DNA of 64,000 bases from Paenibacillus montanisoli (lineage in GTDB: Bacteria > Bacillota > Bacilli > Paenibacillales > Paenibacillaceae): the NCBI RefSeq assembly GCF_003268025.1, contig NZ_QLUW01000004.1:496001-560000 (forward strand). The letters are read 5' to 3'. The notes beneath the pieces were generated by a model. The model was not told where the DNA came from, did not search any database, and was given only the letters and a program-made list of their open reading frames with translations. The first letter of the stretch is position 1; every line of letters starts with the position of its first letter. The translations under genes and the position numbers were made by a program. Shown piece after piece: positions 34,552-43,475 of this stretch.

Positions 34552-36267
34552 TCAATCTGCGCTGCTAAGCGGGAGATTGACCCGAATCTTCGTCCCTTCC
34601 CCTGGCTTAGACGTCATGCGAACCCCGTATTTTTCACCGTAATACAGCTTCAATCGATGGTGGACACTTGCAAGACCAAAGTGCTTTTTATTTACATTAA
34701 TATCATATTGCTGCACATAATGGATCAATGCATTCAGCTCCCTCTCTTCCATTCCAATTCCGTCGTCTTCAACAACAAATGACAGCTCATCCCCGTCGAT
34801 ATCCCCCCGAATCGTAATATGTCCCTGCTTTCTGCCCTTGAACCCGTGCTTAAAGCAGTTCTCTGCAAGCGGCTGGAGAATAAACGACGGTACGTTCAAC
34901 TGCTGGATCTCTTCTTGGAATTCGATATGAAACGAGATCAGATCGTCCTTCAAGAACGATTCCAGCTTACAATACGAGACTAATTCAGCCGACATGTCCG
35001 AGACGAGCATAAACTCTTTGTTTGCATGAAGGGTATGATGCAGAAAGGTCGAGAAATCCTGAATGACGTCGGTCACTTTCGTATAATCTTTAAACTTCAT
35101 CGTCCACGTAATCGAGTCTAAAATATTGTAAATGAAATGCGGATTAATGCTATTGCGGTAGACGCGCAGCTGTGTTTCTTTTTTATACAAATCAGCCTTA
35201 TAGACCTCGTCTATCAACTGATCGATCCGCTGAACCATCTCATCCAGGCTTTGGAACAAGAAGGAAAATTCATCTTTGCGTTCCGTCTTAAATCGGACCT
35301 TCTCATTGCTGTTCTTACGATACTTCCTGATCATCGCAGACAACAGATAAATCGGGGCCGTGAGATGGTCCAGCACCCGATACAGGAAGATCAGCATCAC
35401 AACAAAAAATAGCAGGGCAACGATGAGCAGCATATGTCGAATCTCGTACACGCCAGAGAACACTTCTTTCTCCAGCAGCAGCTTGTTATATTTCCAGCCG
35501 TTTGTATCGGACTCACCGCTAATCACGATATAGGACCGATCGTCTATGACAACCCTTCCCCCTGGCCGTACGTCTTGAATCTTCTCCATCACGGCTGCTG
35601 GATCATCGCTGCCGCTAGTTGCGACAACCTGATTGTGCCGGTCGCTAATGATCTGAATCGAATTCGGATACACCTTATCTTTCACTACGATTTCTTTAAA
35701 CGAATATTGAAGTATATTCACCGAAAGCAATGCCACAGGTTCTTCAAAATAATTCCGTTTCATTTGCCCGGCAAGCGATACGAAAGCAGCATCTCCTGTT
35801 GACAGATCCCGAGTATGGATCAGTCCGGGGTGCTTCAGTTCTTCCTCCGAGAATCCTTCGATCCAGAAGTCCGCTTTATGCCTCACAATGCTGGAATCAT
35901 CAGTAGAGATAATGACACTGTTGCGAATATCTTTTAAATAAATGGAATGCACCTGGTAATTCGTCGAAAACAAGACCTTGTCCAGCATCGTTAATATGCG
36001 ATGATAATTCACCTCTTCTGGCGCTTTGGACAATTCTCTAATGATATCCTCATCAAAGGCAATGGTGTAGTAGGCTAAATCCAAGTAATTAAACTGTTCT
36101 TCAATCTGCTTAATAGCAAAATTTATTTCCAAATTAGCGTTTTGAATCGCCTGTTTCTGCAAATCCGATTCGATAATGCGATAGACAATGCTTCCTGAAA
36201 TCACCATCGCGATGGTGAAGAACGCAATAATGGTAAAGTAGGTTTTCCATTTAATTGTATGGAACAC
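34552..36267 (-). CDS. YesM-type sensor histidine kinase
   Basis: A sensor kinase of about 571 residues. A transmembrane helix at about 12-32 is followed by a large extracytoplasmic domain to about 280, a second transmembrane helix (MLLIVALLFFVVMLIFLY), a HAMP-like linker, and the His_kinase/HATPase_c pair. The phosphoacceptor is in NSINPHFIYNILDSI. ATP-binding boxes are LQPLAENCFKHG and VEDDGIGM. I chose the GTG at 36267, five bases after AAGGAG; another GTG at 36273 overlaps that box. It lies 15 bases after the response-regulator gene. In the YesMN family it senses an extracellular carbohydrate and controls the ABC importer next to it. Confidence 0.93.
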   Translation of the reverse strand: MFHTIKWKTYFTIIAFFTIAMVISGSIVYRIIESDLQKQAIQNANLEINFAIKQIEEQFNYLDLAYYTIAFDEDIIRELSKAPEEVNYHRILTMLDKVLFSTNYQVHSIYLKDIRNSVIISTDDSSIVRHKADFWIEGFSEEELKHPGLIHTRDLSTGDAAFVSLAGQMKRNYFEEPVALLSVNILQYSFKEIVVKDKVYPNSIQIISDRHNQVVATSGSDDPAAVMEKIQDVRPGGRVVIDDRSYIVISGESDTNGWKYNKLLLEKEVFSGVYEIRHMLLIVALLFFVVMLIFLYRVLDHLTAPIYLLSAMIRKYRKNSNEKVRFKTERKDEFSFLFQSLDEMVQRIDQLIDEVYKADLYKKETQLRVYRNSINPHFIYNILDSITWTMKFKDYTKVTDVIQDFSTFLHHTLHANKEFMLVSDMSAELVSYCKLESFLKDDLISFHIEFQEEIQQLNVPSFILQPLAENCFKHGFKGRKQGHITIRGDIDGDELSFVVEDDGIGMEERELNALIHYVQQYDINVNKKHFGLASVHHRLKLYYGEKYGVRMTSKPGEGTKIRVNLPLSSAD

Positions 36268-36282
36268 AGGCACTCCTTACTA

Positions 36283-37809
36283 CTAAATCACGTTAAGTAT
36301 ATGTTTATTTTGATATTCTTTCGGCGTCTTCCCGACGTGCTTTTTGAATAAAACGTAAAAGTTTTTCTGTTCTAGCCCGACACGCGTACAGATCTCGCTT
36401 ATTTTGGCGTGCGGTGAGGATAACAGCTTCTTCGCCAGTTCAATTCGATACAGATTCATATATTCCGTATAGCCAACCTGATAATCCTCTTTAAAAGCTT
36501 TGCTCAAATAGACATAGCTTGTATTTAATTCACTGGCGATTGATTTTAGACTCATCCCCACCTCTTCAATATGCTCCAAGGAATAGGACAGGGCCAGCTT
36601 GACAATCGGCCGGATTTTTTGGGATTTATGTTTCTTTACCTCGTCTGATATTAACTTCAGTTTGTCCTTCATATAGCTTCTAAGCTCGGCAAGACAAGTA
36701 ATCAGTTCGAGCTCTGCCAATACATGTTCCGGCGCTAATGTGTCGGCATGGATCGACAGCTCTGTCGTTAATCTGGAGATGCTGTCGCTGCATTGATTGA
36801 TCATATGCGTAATGTTGCTGTTGACGGCTTTCCACTTCGCTAACATCGTATTGATGTATGTTTCCGCCTCATCGTCCCATTCCGCTTCCACGCACTTAAT
36901 CAAATACGACGTATCCATATAAAGGGTGTGATCCTTCTTCTTCTCTACATAAAGGTCTTCATCGATTCGTTCATAGAACGTAATCATGTCCAGGCTATGC
37001 AGAAAACCATAACGATAAGCATGGAGCGCGCTTGTATACGATTCCTTCAATTGGGCGGGATGATGCACTTGAATGCCTACGCCAATTCGAATCTTCTTGC
37101 TGAATTTAAAGATATGGTAAAGGTTCTCGAAATAGCGCTTATCCAGCTTCTTATCGTCAAATATAATCCCTGCAAGCAAGGTCCCGCATTGCAGCAGCAT
37201 GATTTTCTTCCCGGATCTTATGATCTCTTCCTTTAATTTGGGCATCGAGATCCGCTCTCCATATCCACGAATAACAAACATGGTCGCCCGAGTAAAATCC
37301 AGCTTATTTTGCAGCGTCTCAAAGGCTTGCTCCAGCATGGATGGATCAACGGCTCTGTTCATCAAATGGGCTTCCAGCGTTGTTGAAAGCTCCTGCAGCG
37401 TCATGAGTGAAGCGAGTGCGTGCGCTTCGCGATCTTTCATGATTTGATGCGTGGCATCAGCCACACGGTCCAGCAGCTCCTTATCTGCGATCGGCTTAAG
37501 CACATAAGAAAAAACACCATACTGAATCGCTTGATGAGCATAAGAAAAACGCTCATAAGCGCTAATAATGATGATTTTAACCGCGGGCATATGCTCGTGA
37601 ATAAATGCCGAAAGCTCCATCCCCGTCCCGTTTTCCATCTCGATATCCGTAATGACAATATGAGCGTTATTGTGACGCAAGAACTCGATTGCTGCCTGCC
37701 CGCTGTCAAAGGCTCCAATTACGCGTGCGTTTATAGAGGTCCAATCAATCAACTGAACAAGGCCTTCGCGAGTAATCTTCTTATCTTCCACAATTACAAC
37801 CTCAAACAT
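36283..37809 (-). CDS. YesN-type response regulator with AraC DNA-binding domain
   Basis: A 508-residue regulator with an N-terminal receiver. The phosphoacceptor Asp is in HIVITDIEMENGTG (about residue 55), with acidic residues in VIVEDKK and Lys in YVLKPIAD. A long central helical region and a C-terminal AraC-type double helix-turn-helix (SLKSIASELNTSYVYLSKAFKEDY, then ISEICTRVGLEQKNFYVLFKKHVGKTPKEY) follow. GGAGG precedes the ATG. Kinase and regulator form one operon, divergent from the ABC transporter genes that begin at 38048; a 14-bp palindrome between the two is a candidate binding site. Confidence 0.93.
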   Translation of the reverse strand: MFEVVIVEDKKITREGLVQLIDWTSINARVIGAFDSGQAAIEFLRHNNAHIVITDIEMENGTGMELSAFIHEHMPAVKIIIISAYERFSYAHQAIQYGVFSYVLKPIADKELLDRVADATHQIMKDREAHALASLMTLQELSTTLEAHLMNRAVDPSMLEQAFETLQNKLDFTRATMFVIRGYGERISMPKLKEEIIRSGKKIMLLQCGTLLAGIIFDDKKLDKRYFENLYHIFKFSKKIRIGVGIQVHHPAQLKESYTSALHAYRYGFLHSLDMITFYERIDEDLYVEKKKDHTLYMDTSYLIKCVEAEWDDEAETYINTMLAKWKAVNSNITHMINQCSDSISRLTTELSIHADTLAPEHVLAELELITCLAELRSYMKDKLKLISDEVKKHKSQKIRPIVKLALSYSLEHIEEVGMSLKSIASELNTSYVYLSKAFKEDYQVGYTEYMNLYRIELAKKLLSSPHAKISEICTRVGLEQKNFYVLFKKHVGKTPKEYQNKHILNVI

Positions 37810-37901
37810 TACATACGCCTCCGATTAAATCCACTGATATGAACGTTGACAGAAAGATCCCTTCACTCCTGTCTGCTGCTTGTTCCTATCAAACCATACC
37901 T

Positions 37902-37998
37902 TTGTTATCGCAGTGTTACTTTTAGGTCAACATTCAAGTCGGTTGATTTTCAGGATATTACGCTAATGTTTTGGATTGTGAGCGCAAATTGCAATTTG
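37902..37998. promoter_or_regulatory. Divergent control region of the sugar locus, with 14-bp perfect palindrome
   Basis: On the minus strand TTGACC (37925-37930) and TAACAA (37902-37907), 17 bp apart, may serve the yesN-like gene. On the plus side CAAATTGCAATTTG (37985-37998) is an exact palindrome, preceded by TTGTGAGCG, upstream of the permease gene. It is a candidate site for the response regulator or a LacI-type protein. The boxes are weak matches. Confidence 0.45.
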
Positions 37999-38047
37999 TT
38001 AAGCTTCAAGTGAAGTTACGGGAAGCAACGCCCCATCAGAAAGGAGA

Positions 38048-39001
38048 ATGGAAGTTATTCGTACAAGCAACTCAGCGGTATCCGGTCCAACGCTTTCGAG
38101 AACGGCTTCGATCCTTCGAAGCATCAGCAAACAACGTCAGTTATTTTTCATTCTTGTGATTCCGCTAGCTGTTTACTTGCTGTTTGAGTATTTGCCTATG
38201 CTTAAGCTGCGCTGGGCATTTACCAATTTCGGAGAAGTACCGCAGTCACAGGTTTCCTATGTTGGTTTGAATAATTTCATTCGATTAATCCACTCGGCAT
38301 CTTTCATGAATGCATTCAAGAATACGCTCATTATTAGCGCTATGAAGCTGGTATTCGGTTTCCCGATTCCGATCATAATCGCGCTCATGCTGAATGAAAT
38401 TAATGCGAGGCTGTTCAAGAAAACAGTACAGACCATTATCTACTTCCCTCACTTCTTCTCTTGGGTTGTAATCGGAAGTATTTGGTTCCTGATCTTGGCT
38501 CCCCAAAACAGTGTAAACTCACAAATCGCCACACTGACGGGAGTAGAACCGGTCTACTGGTTCGCAAGCAAAGAACATATTCGGGAATTGCTAGTATTAA
38601 CGGATATATGGGCGGGGGCCGGCTACGCAGCTATTGTTTATCTTGCTGCCATAACTTCCGTTGATCCGACGCTGTATGAAGCCGCCAAAGTGGATGGAGC
38701 GGGGAAGATATCGCAAATCTGGCATATTACGCTCGCTTCCATTCGTCCTACAATCGTCATTATGCTGATCTTTGAGCTCGGTAAAATTCTGAACATCTTC
38801 GACCAAGTGCTCATCATGGCAGCGCCAGTCGTGTATGAAACAGCCGATGTTATTCAAACCTATGCCTACCGCACGGGGATCAGTGAAATGAAGATCGGTT
38901 ACGGTATGGCGGTCAGCATCTTTAAGGCCGCAATTGGCTTCACGCTCGTATTGATTACGAATAGATTCGCAAGAAAAATCAACGATGAAGGTGTATTTTA
39001 G
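38048..39001 (+). CDS. LplB/YteP-type sugar ABC transporter permease
   Basis: A 317-residue permease with six membrane segments. The EAA loop that contacts the ATPase reads YEAAKVDGAGKISQIWHITLASIRPT (about residue 212-237). It is the first permease of a YesM/YesN-linked oligosaccharide importer; such systems share a genome-wide MsmX-type ATPase, and none is encoded here. The ATG at 38048 is the first start in frame, but AAGGAG ends only one base before it, which is unusually close; an ATT three codons on would be spaced normally, so the true start is uncertain. The downstream permease and binding protein follow within 30 bases. Confidence 0.9.
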   Translation: MEVIRTSNSAVSGPTLSRTASILRSISKQRQLFFILVIPLAVYLLFEYLPMLKLRWAFTNFGEVPQSQVSYVGLNNFIRLIHSASFMNAFKNTLIISAMKLVFGFPIPIIIALMLNEINARLFKKTVQTIIYFPHFFSWVVIGSIWFLILAPQNSVNSQIATLTGVEPVYWFASKEHIRELLVLTDIWAGAGYAAIVYLAAITSVDPTLYEAAKVDGAGKISQIWHITLASIRPTIVIMLIFELGKILNIFDQVLIMAAPVVYETADVIQTYAYRTGISEMKIGYGMAVSIFKAAIGFTLVLITNRFARKINDEGVF

Positions 39002-39022
39002 CAAGAAAGGAGCGTTTCGTCA

Positions 39023-39874
39023 TTGCCAACTAAACAGACTCTTGAGGATAAGACTGTAACAACCCTATCCTTCCTCGCGATGGGATTATTCTCCTTAAGT
39101 GTGCTGCTGCCGATTCTGTATATTATTCAGCTCACTTTTTCAACCTCTTCCGATGCGTCATTCCGCATCCTTCCTAGAGGGTTTACGCTAGATCACTATA
39201 AGTATGTGCTGGAAAACGAGCTCATTCAGAGACCTTTTCTAAACTCCTTGTTCGTAACCGCATGCAGCGTGGTTGTATCGATGGTCTTGACCATTGGCAT
39301 TGCTTATCCGCTATCCAGGAAAGAGCTGATCGGAAGAAAATATTTGAATTTCATAGTCGTCCTGCCAATGCTGCTTAGCTTAGGCTTTCTGCCAAAATAT
39401 TTACTCGTCAAAGACTTGGGTATGCTGGATTCGTATGCATCGCTCATTTTCCCTGCAGCCTTGAACACGTTCAACATCCTGATCATGCGGAACTTCTTGG
39501 AGAACATTCCAGCATCCCTAGTTGAAAGTGCCCGCATCGACGGTTGTTCCGAACTCAAAATATTGTTCAAAATCGTTCTTCCTCTATCTACTGCTGCTCT
39601 GGCAACGGTTGGACTATTTTACATGGTAGGTTCATGGAACAGCTACTTGGAGGTCATCCTTTATATCAATGAGCCTTCCATGCACACCTTACAGGTTGTG
39701 CTGCGCACGCTTGTCATGGAAACGCCTATGGATTCGAGCAGTACGGAGCAGATGCTGTTGAAGAACATTCAGTACACGACCATTGTGGTTGCATTAATCC
39801 CCATTATGATAGTGTATCCATTTCTGCAAAAATATTTTGTAAAAGGTGTATTGATTGGCTCCATAAAGGGCTGA
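39023..39874 (+). CDS. YtcP-type sugar ABC transporter permease
   Basis: A 283-residue second permease with six membrane segments and an EAA-type loop (VESARIDGCSELKILFKIVLPLS, about residue 168-190). Together with the preceding permease it forms the membrane channel of the importer. The start is a TTG at 39023 with AAAGGAG 10 bases upstream, 21 bases after the previous stop codon. The C-terminal FLQKYFVKGVLIGSIKG is the standard end of YtcP/LplC proteins. Confidence 0.92.
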   Translation: MPTKQTLEDKTVTTLSFLAMGLFSLSVLLPILYIIQLTFSTSSDASFRILPRGFTLDHYKYVLENELIQRPFLNSLFVTACSVVVSMVLTIGIAYPLSRKELIGRKYLNFIVVLPMLLSLGFLPKYLLVKDLGMLDSYASLIFPAALNTFNILIMRNFLENIPASLVESARIDGCSELKILFKIVLPLSTAALATVGLFYMVGSWNSYLEVILYINEPSMHTLQVVLRTLVMETPMDSSSTEQMLLKNIQYTTIVVALIPIMIVYPFLQKYFVKGVLIGSIKG

Positions 39875-39903
39875 TACAAATAAACGACAAAGGTGGAGAA
39901 GAC

Positions 39904-41385
39904 TTGAAACAAATCAAGAGTAAGCTCGCAATTCTGTTATCCTGCACAACGCTATTATCCGCATGCGGTTCCGTCAATTCATCAGAGAAGCCTGCAGCAG
40001 ACAACGCCGCGGAGGAAGTAAAGCTCACTTCCATCTCTTTCTTAACCAAAGACTATTATAAAGATCCGGAAGTCGCGCAGATGCTGTCTGATCAGTTCAA
40101 GAGCAAAACAAACATTGCGCTTGAAATCAAGCATATTCCGCAAAATAACTGGGAGGACAAAGTTACGGCTTCCTTCGTATCGGGCGATATGCCGGATATC
40201 GCTCGCTTGCCGGCTAACCCTTACCCTTATGTAAAGCAAGATTTCCTCGTGCCGCTAGATGATTTTATTCAGAACAATGCAAAAGTAAAAGCCATTCTCG
40301 ATGCGAATCCGAATGTTGTCGAGCCATTCAAGTTCTTCGGAAAAACATATGGCATCTCGGTTACGAATCAGAAATACATGAGCATGTGGCTGCGGTCCGA
40401 TTGGCTGAACAAACTCGGCGTGCAACAGCCGAAAACGATGGATGAACTCGTTCAAATTCTTACTAAATTCCGTGACGGCGATCTCGATAACAACGGGAAA
40501 GACGATACGATTCCGCTGACTCTCTCGGCTGTATTGAAGGATCAGGATATGTTCGCTGCTTATTTCAACACGCGCAATGAGATTTATATGAAAGACGGCA
40601 AAGCGGTCGTGCCTTTCCTTACTCCCGAATACAAGGAATATCTCGATTTCATGAAAAAGCTCTACAGCGAGCGCTTGATTGATCTTGAAATGCCAACCAA
40701 TACGAGCTACGGCGCGGTCAGAACCAAGTTTATGAACGGCGAAGCCGGCGGCATTATTATGTGGGACGATGTTTATGACACGCTTAAAGAAGGACTGGAC
40801 AAAAACTTTAAAGACGCAAATCTTGAATTTATCAAACCGTTCGAAGGCGATAAGGGCGTATTCGGACTTTCCTACTACGAAGCCGACTCCCCAATCGGGA
40901 TCACAAAAGCAAGCGAACATCCGAAAGAAACATTCGACGCTTTCTTCACTTGGCTGCTGACAGACCCGCAGGCCGTTATTTCCACTAGCCGCGGCATAGA
41001 AGGCTATCACTATAAACTGGTTGACGGCAAGCTCCTTCCAATTGAAGATAAAGGAGGCGTTGGCTTCCGTGGACAATCCTTCCCGCCACTGGATCGGAAC
41101 TTTAAATACCCGTTCACATTCGACGAAGAAACGCAAGGTGAATATGACAGCATTATCGAAATCGCAAAGCTTGGCGAATCTTACAAAGATAAAGTGGCAA
41201 CAGATCTGCCATCCAGTGAGTTTGCGCTCTATAGCAACGTTGTAGACGACCTGAAAACAAAAGTAACGGAGCAGTTTCACAACTATGTCATTGGCAATCT
41301 TGACTACGATAGCTACGTAAAAAACTTTACAGCCTATGCGAAGGAAATCAACCTTCAAGCTGCCATTGACGAAATCAATAAGTAA
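39904..41385 (+). CDS. Sugar ABC transporter substrate-binding lipoprotein
   Basis: A 493-residue extracellular solute-binding lipoprotein (LplA/YtcQ type). The lipobox LLSACG gives a modified Cys at residue 21, followed by a short flexible linker rich in Ser, Ala and Glu. The mature protein has the two-lobe family pattern, e.g. MPDIARLPANPYPYV and a repeated EF-hand-like DGDLDNNGKDD calcium-loop motif near residue 197. The start is a TTG (39904) with GGTGGAG 5 bases before it. It captures the oligosaccharide released outside and hands it to the two permeases. A stem-loop follows within the operon, which usually raises binding-protein message relative to downstream genes. Confidence 0.92.
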   Translation: MKQIKSKLAILLSCTTLLSACGSVNSSEKPAADNAAEEVKLTSISFLTKDYYKDPEVAQMLSDQFKSKTNIALEIKHIPQNNWEDKVTASFVSGDMPDIARLPANPYPYVKQDFLVPLDDFIQNNAKVKAILDANPNVVEPFKFFGKTYGISVTNQKYMSMWLRSDWLNKLGVQQPKTMDELVQILTKFRDGDLDNNGKDDTIPLTLSAVLKDQDMFAAYFNTRNEIYMKDGKAVVPFLTPEYKEYLDFMKKLYSERLIDLEMPTNTSYGAVRTKFMNGEAGGIIMWDDVYDTLKEGLDKNFKDANLEFIKPFEGDKGVFGLSYYEADSPIGITKASEHPKETFDAFFTWLLTDPQAVISTSRGIEGYHYKLVDGKLLPIEDKGGVGFRGQSFPPLDRNFKYPFTFDEETQGEYDSIIEIAKLGESYKDKVATDLPSSEFALYSNVVDDLKTKVTEQFHNYVIGNLDYDSYVKNFTAYAKEINLQAAIDEINK

Positions 41386-41391
41386 ACGGAG

Positions 41392-41429
41392 TGGGAAGGA
41401 CGGCTGATTGAAACAAGCCGTCCTTCCCA
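41392..41429 (+). terminator. Intra-operon stem-loop after the binding-protein gene
   Basis: TGGGAAGGACGGCT (41392-41405) pairs perfectly with AGCCGTCCTTCCCA (41416-41429), followed by a T/C-rich stretch. It probably acts as a partial terminator or 3'-stabilising structure. Confidence 0.75.
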
Positions 41430-41461
41430 TCTTCTTTCTACACATGGAGGCGAGAAGCAGT

Positions 41462-43372
41462 ATGCTAAAAGAACTCATTTATGAGGTAACCAATACAGGT
41501 CAGATACGAACAAAATCATTTCCCGTGCGTTCCTTAAAACAATTCGCCCCCTTTCTCCGTTATGAGCAGCGAGCGAAATGGGCTGCGATCGATGAGCGAA
41601 TCCGAAATCTCGTTCTAAGACAGGCAGAACCGTACAAAAACTTCGCATACCCCATGCTTAAAGCAACCGACTATAGAGAGTATTACCTGAGCGGCGATCG
41701 AGCGATCTATGAAACGCCGTACTTTGCCCGCCGACATGCGCTTGCTGCGTTGACGCTCGCAGAATGCTTCATTGGCGACGGCTCCTATCTGGACGATATT
41801 ATAAATGGCATTTGGTGCATCTGTGAGGAAAGCTCTTGGGTGGTCTCTGCGCATAATTTCATCTATGAGCCTGAACCTGTTAATGGTGAACGAACACTGC
41901 CCGATATGGATATCCCTACACTCGATATCTTTGCCGGCGAGACCGGGATGACGCTTGCGCTGGTCTTTTACCTGCTTAAAGATCGTCTCGATCAGATCGA
42001 GCCGCTCGTTTGCCGCCGCATAAAGCGAGAGCTCAAACGCCGCATTATCGATCCTTTTTTAACGCGCTATGATTACTGGTGGATGGGCTACAGTGATCGG
42101 CGAGATATGAATAACTGGAATCCCTGGTGCGTCGTAAACAGCCTGACCTGCATTCTATTTTGTGAAGAAGACGATGATCTTAGAAAAAGAGGCATTGTCC
42201 GCGCTATGGATATGCTGGACTATTACCTGCAAGGCATTGACGAAGACGGCGGCATCGATGAGGGAGCCACCTATTGGGGAAGATCCTGCGGCATGCTGCT
42301 TGAAGGATTGTCTTTAGTCGATTATGCAACGAACGGTACGATTCAAACCTATCAGGAGCCTAAGCTCCGCAACTTCACCGATTACATTCGCAAGCTTTAT
42401 ATAGGTAAAGATTATGTCGTCAATTTTGCTGACGGCAGTGCCAGATGCAATCCAGCTGCCGAGATCATCTACACCGCTGGCATGCGGATGAACGATGCGC
42501 GTCTTGCAGGCTTTGGGGCATTTTGCTTCAACTATCAACTGGAACAGAACATTTTCCCGACACAATCCCTCTCAAGAGCTATGGCTTCGATCGGCAATGC
42601 GGAACACCTATTGCTTAAAGCACAGTCCGTTCAATTTGAAAGGGAAACATTCATCGAGAGCTTGGGGATTATGGTCGCACGGGAATCTGAACAGGCGGAT
42701 AAAGGGCTGTTCCTATGTGTGAAGGCCGGAAGCAATGGGGACAGTCATAATCATAACGATGTTGGGCATTATGTCGTTTTTTATAATGCCCGTCCGATCC
42801 TCATAGATATCGGGGTAGAAGTTTATAGCCGAGAGTTTTTCGGACCAAACCGCTATGATATTTGGACAATGAAGTCGCAATATCATAATCTGCCAACCAT
42901 CAATGGTGTGACGCAGCATGCAGGAGCCGAGTATCGTGCTGAGCAGGTAGACTATCATGCAACTGCGCATATAGCCAGTCTTTCGATGGACATTAGCAAG
43001 GCTTACCTGGCAGAAGCTAATATGAAACACTACAATCGCCATGTATCGCTCGACCGTACGAGACAACACATCATCATTCATGATCAATATGAGCTAATTC
43101 AGAATCATAGTTTGACGCATCATTTGATCACGCCTTGCGAAGTCAAGCTTACGGAGGAAGGCTTGTTGTTCTTATCGGATGATGATCGGGTAAAAATGAA
43201 ATTCGATACGAGCAATTTCGCCGTTCGGTTCGAAGAAATCCCGTTAACGGACAGTAAACTCGTATCCAGCTGGGGCAGCAAAATCTATCGCATCGTGCTG
43301 GAACAGAAGCAGGTTCCAAAAAGCGGAGATATATGGTTTGCGATTGCAAAGGCCGATGACTCGGCATTATAG
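41462..43372 (+). CDS. Heparinase II/III family polysaccharide lyase
   Basis: A 636-residue cytoplasmic protein without signal peptide. The N-terminal part is an alpha-helical toroid (DYWWMGYSDRRDMNNWNPWCVVNSL, with the catalytic-type Asn/Trp cluster). The C-terminal beta-sheet domain starts with VKAGSNGDSHNHNDVGHYVVFYNARPILIDIG, the heparinase II/III signature with its metal-binding histidines, and continues YHNLPTINGVTQHAGAEYRA. Enzymes of this type cleave uronic-acid polysaccharides by beta-elimination, giving the unsaturated ends that GH88 removes. I chose the ATG at 41462, preceded by GGAGG; an in-frame TTG at 41408 lies inside the stem-loop. Substrate could be a glycosaminoglycan-like or plant/bacterial uronan. 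Confidence 0.88.
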   Translation: MLKELIYEVTNTGQIRTKSFPVRSLKQFAPFLRYEQRAKWAAIDERIRNLVLRQAEPYKNFAYPMLKATDYREYYLSGDRAIYETPYFARRHALAALTLAECFIGDGSYLDDIINGIWCICEESSWVVSAHNFIYEPEPVNGERTLPDMDIPTLDIFAGETGMTLALVFYLLKDRLDQIEPLVCRRIKRELKRRIIDPFLTRYDYWWMGYSDRRDMNNWNPWCVVNSLTCILFCEEDDDLRKRGIVRAMDMLDYYLQGIDEDGGIDEGATYWGRSCGMLLEGLSLVDYATNGTIQTYQEPKLRNFTDYIRKLYIGKDYVVNFADGSARCNPAAEIIYTAGMRMNDARLAGFGAFCFNYQLEQNIFPTQSLSRAMASIGNAEHLLLKAQSVQFERETFIESLGIMVARESEQADKGLFLCVKAGSNGDSHNHNDVGHYVVFYNARPILIDIGVEVYSREFFGPNRYDIWTMKSQYHNLPTINGVTQHAGAEYRAEQVDYHATAHIASLSMDISKAYLAEANMKHYNRHVSLDRTRQHIIIHDQYELIQNHSLTHHLITPCEVKLTEEGLLFLSDDDRVKMKFDTSNFAVRFEEIPLTDSKLVSSWGSKIYRIVLEQKQVPKSGDIWFAIAKADDSAL

Positions 43373-43399
43373 ATCATGCTTTTCTTCAATACCTCTTTG

Positions 43400-43471
43400 T
43401 AAGAAGGCGAATTAAAAAATACCGTCTGCTTGCGATATCGCTCGCTAGCAGACGGTATTTCTTCGTATTGC
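43400..43471. repeat. Right copy of direct repeat, with terminator stem
   Basis: This repeats the ATP-grasp gene 3' end and terminator found at 31557-31637, in the same orientation: TAAGAAGGCGAATTAA (43400-43415), then a 13-bp stem AAATACCGTCTGC (43417-43429) with GCAGACGGTATTT (43448-43460), then GTATTGC. It serves as the terminator between the lyase gene and the convergent MerR gene. Confidence 0.75.
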
Positions 43472-43475
43472 AACG

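Noticed and set aside
37971..37990. lac-operator-like TTGTGAGCGC as a LacI site or cre
   Set aside because: Only half of a lac-type dyad is present, and it misses key cre positions; kept only as context for the nearby palindrome.
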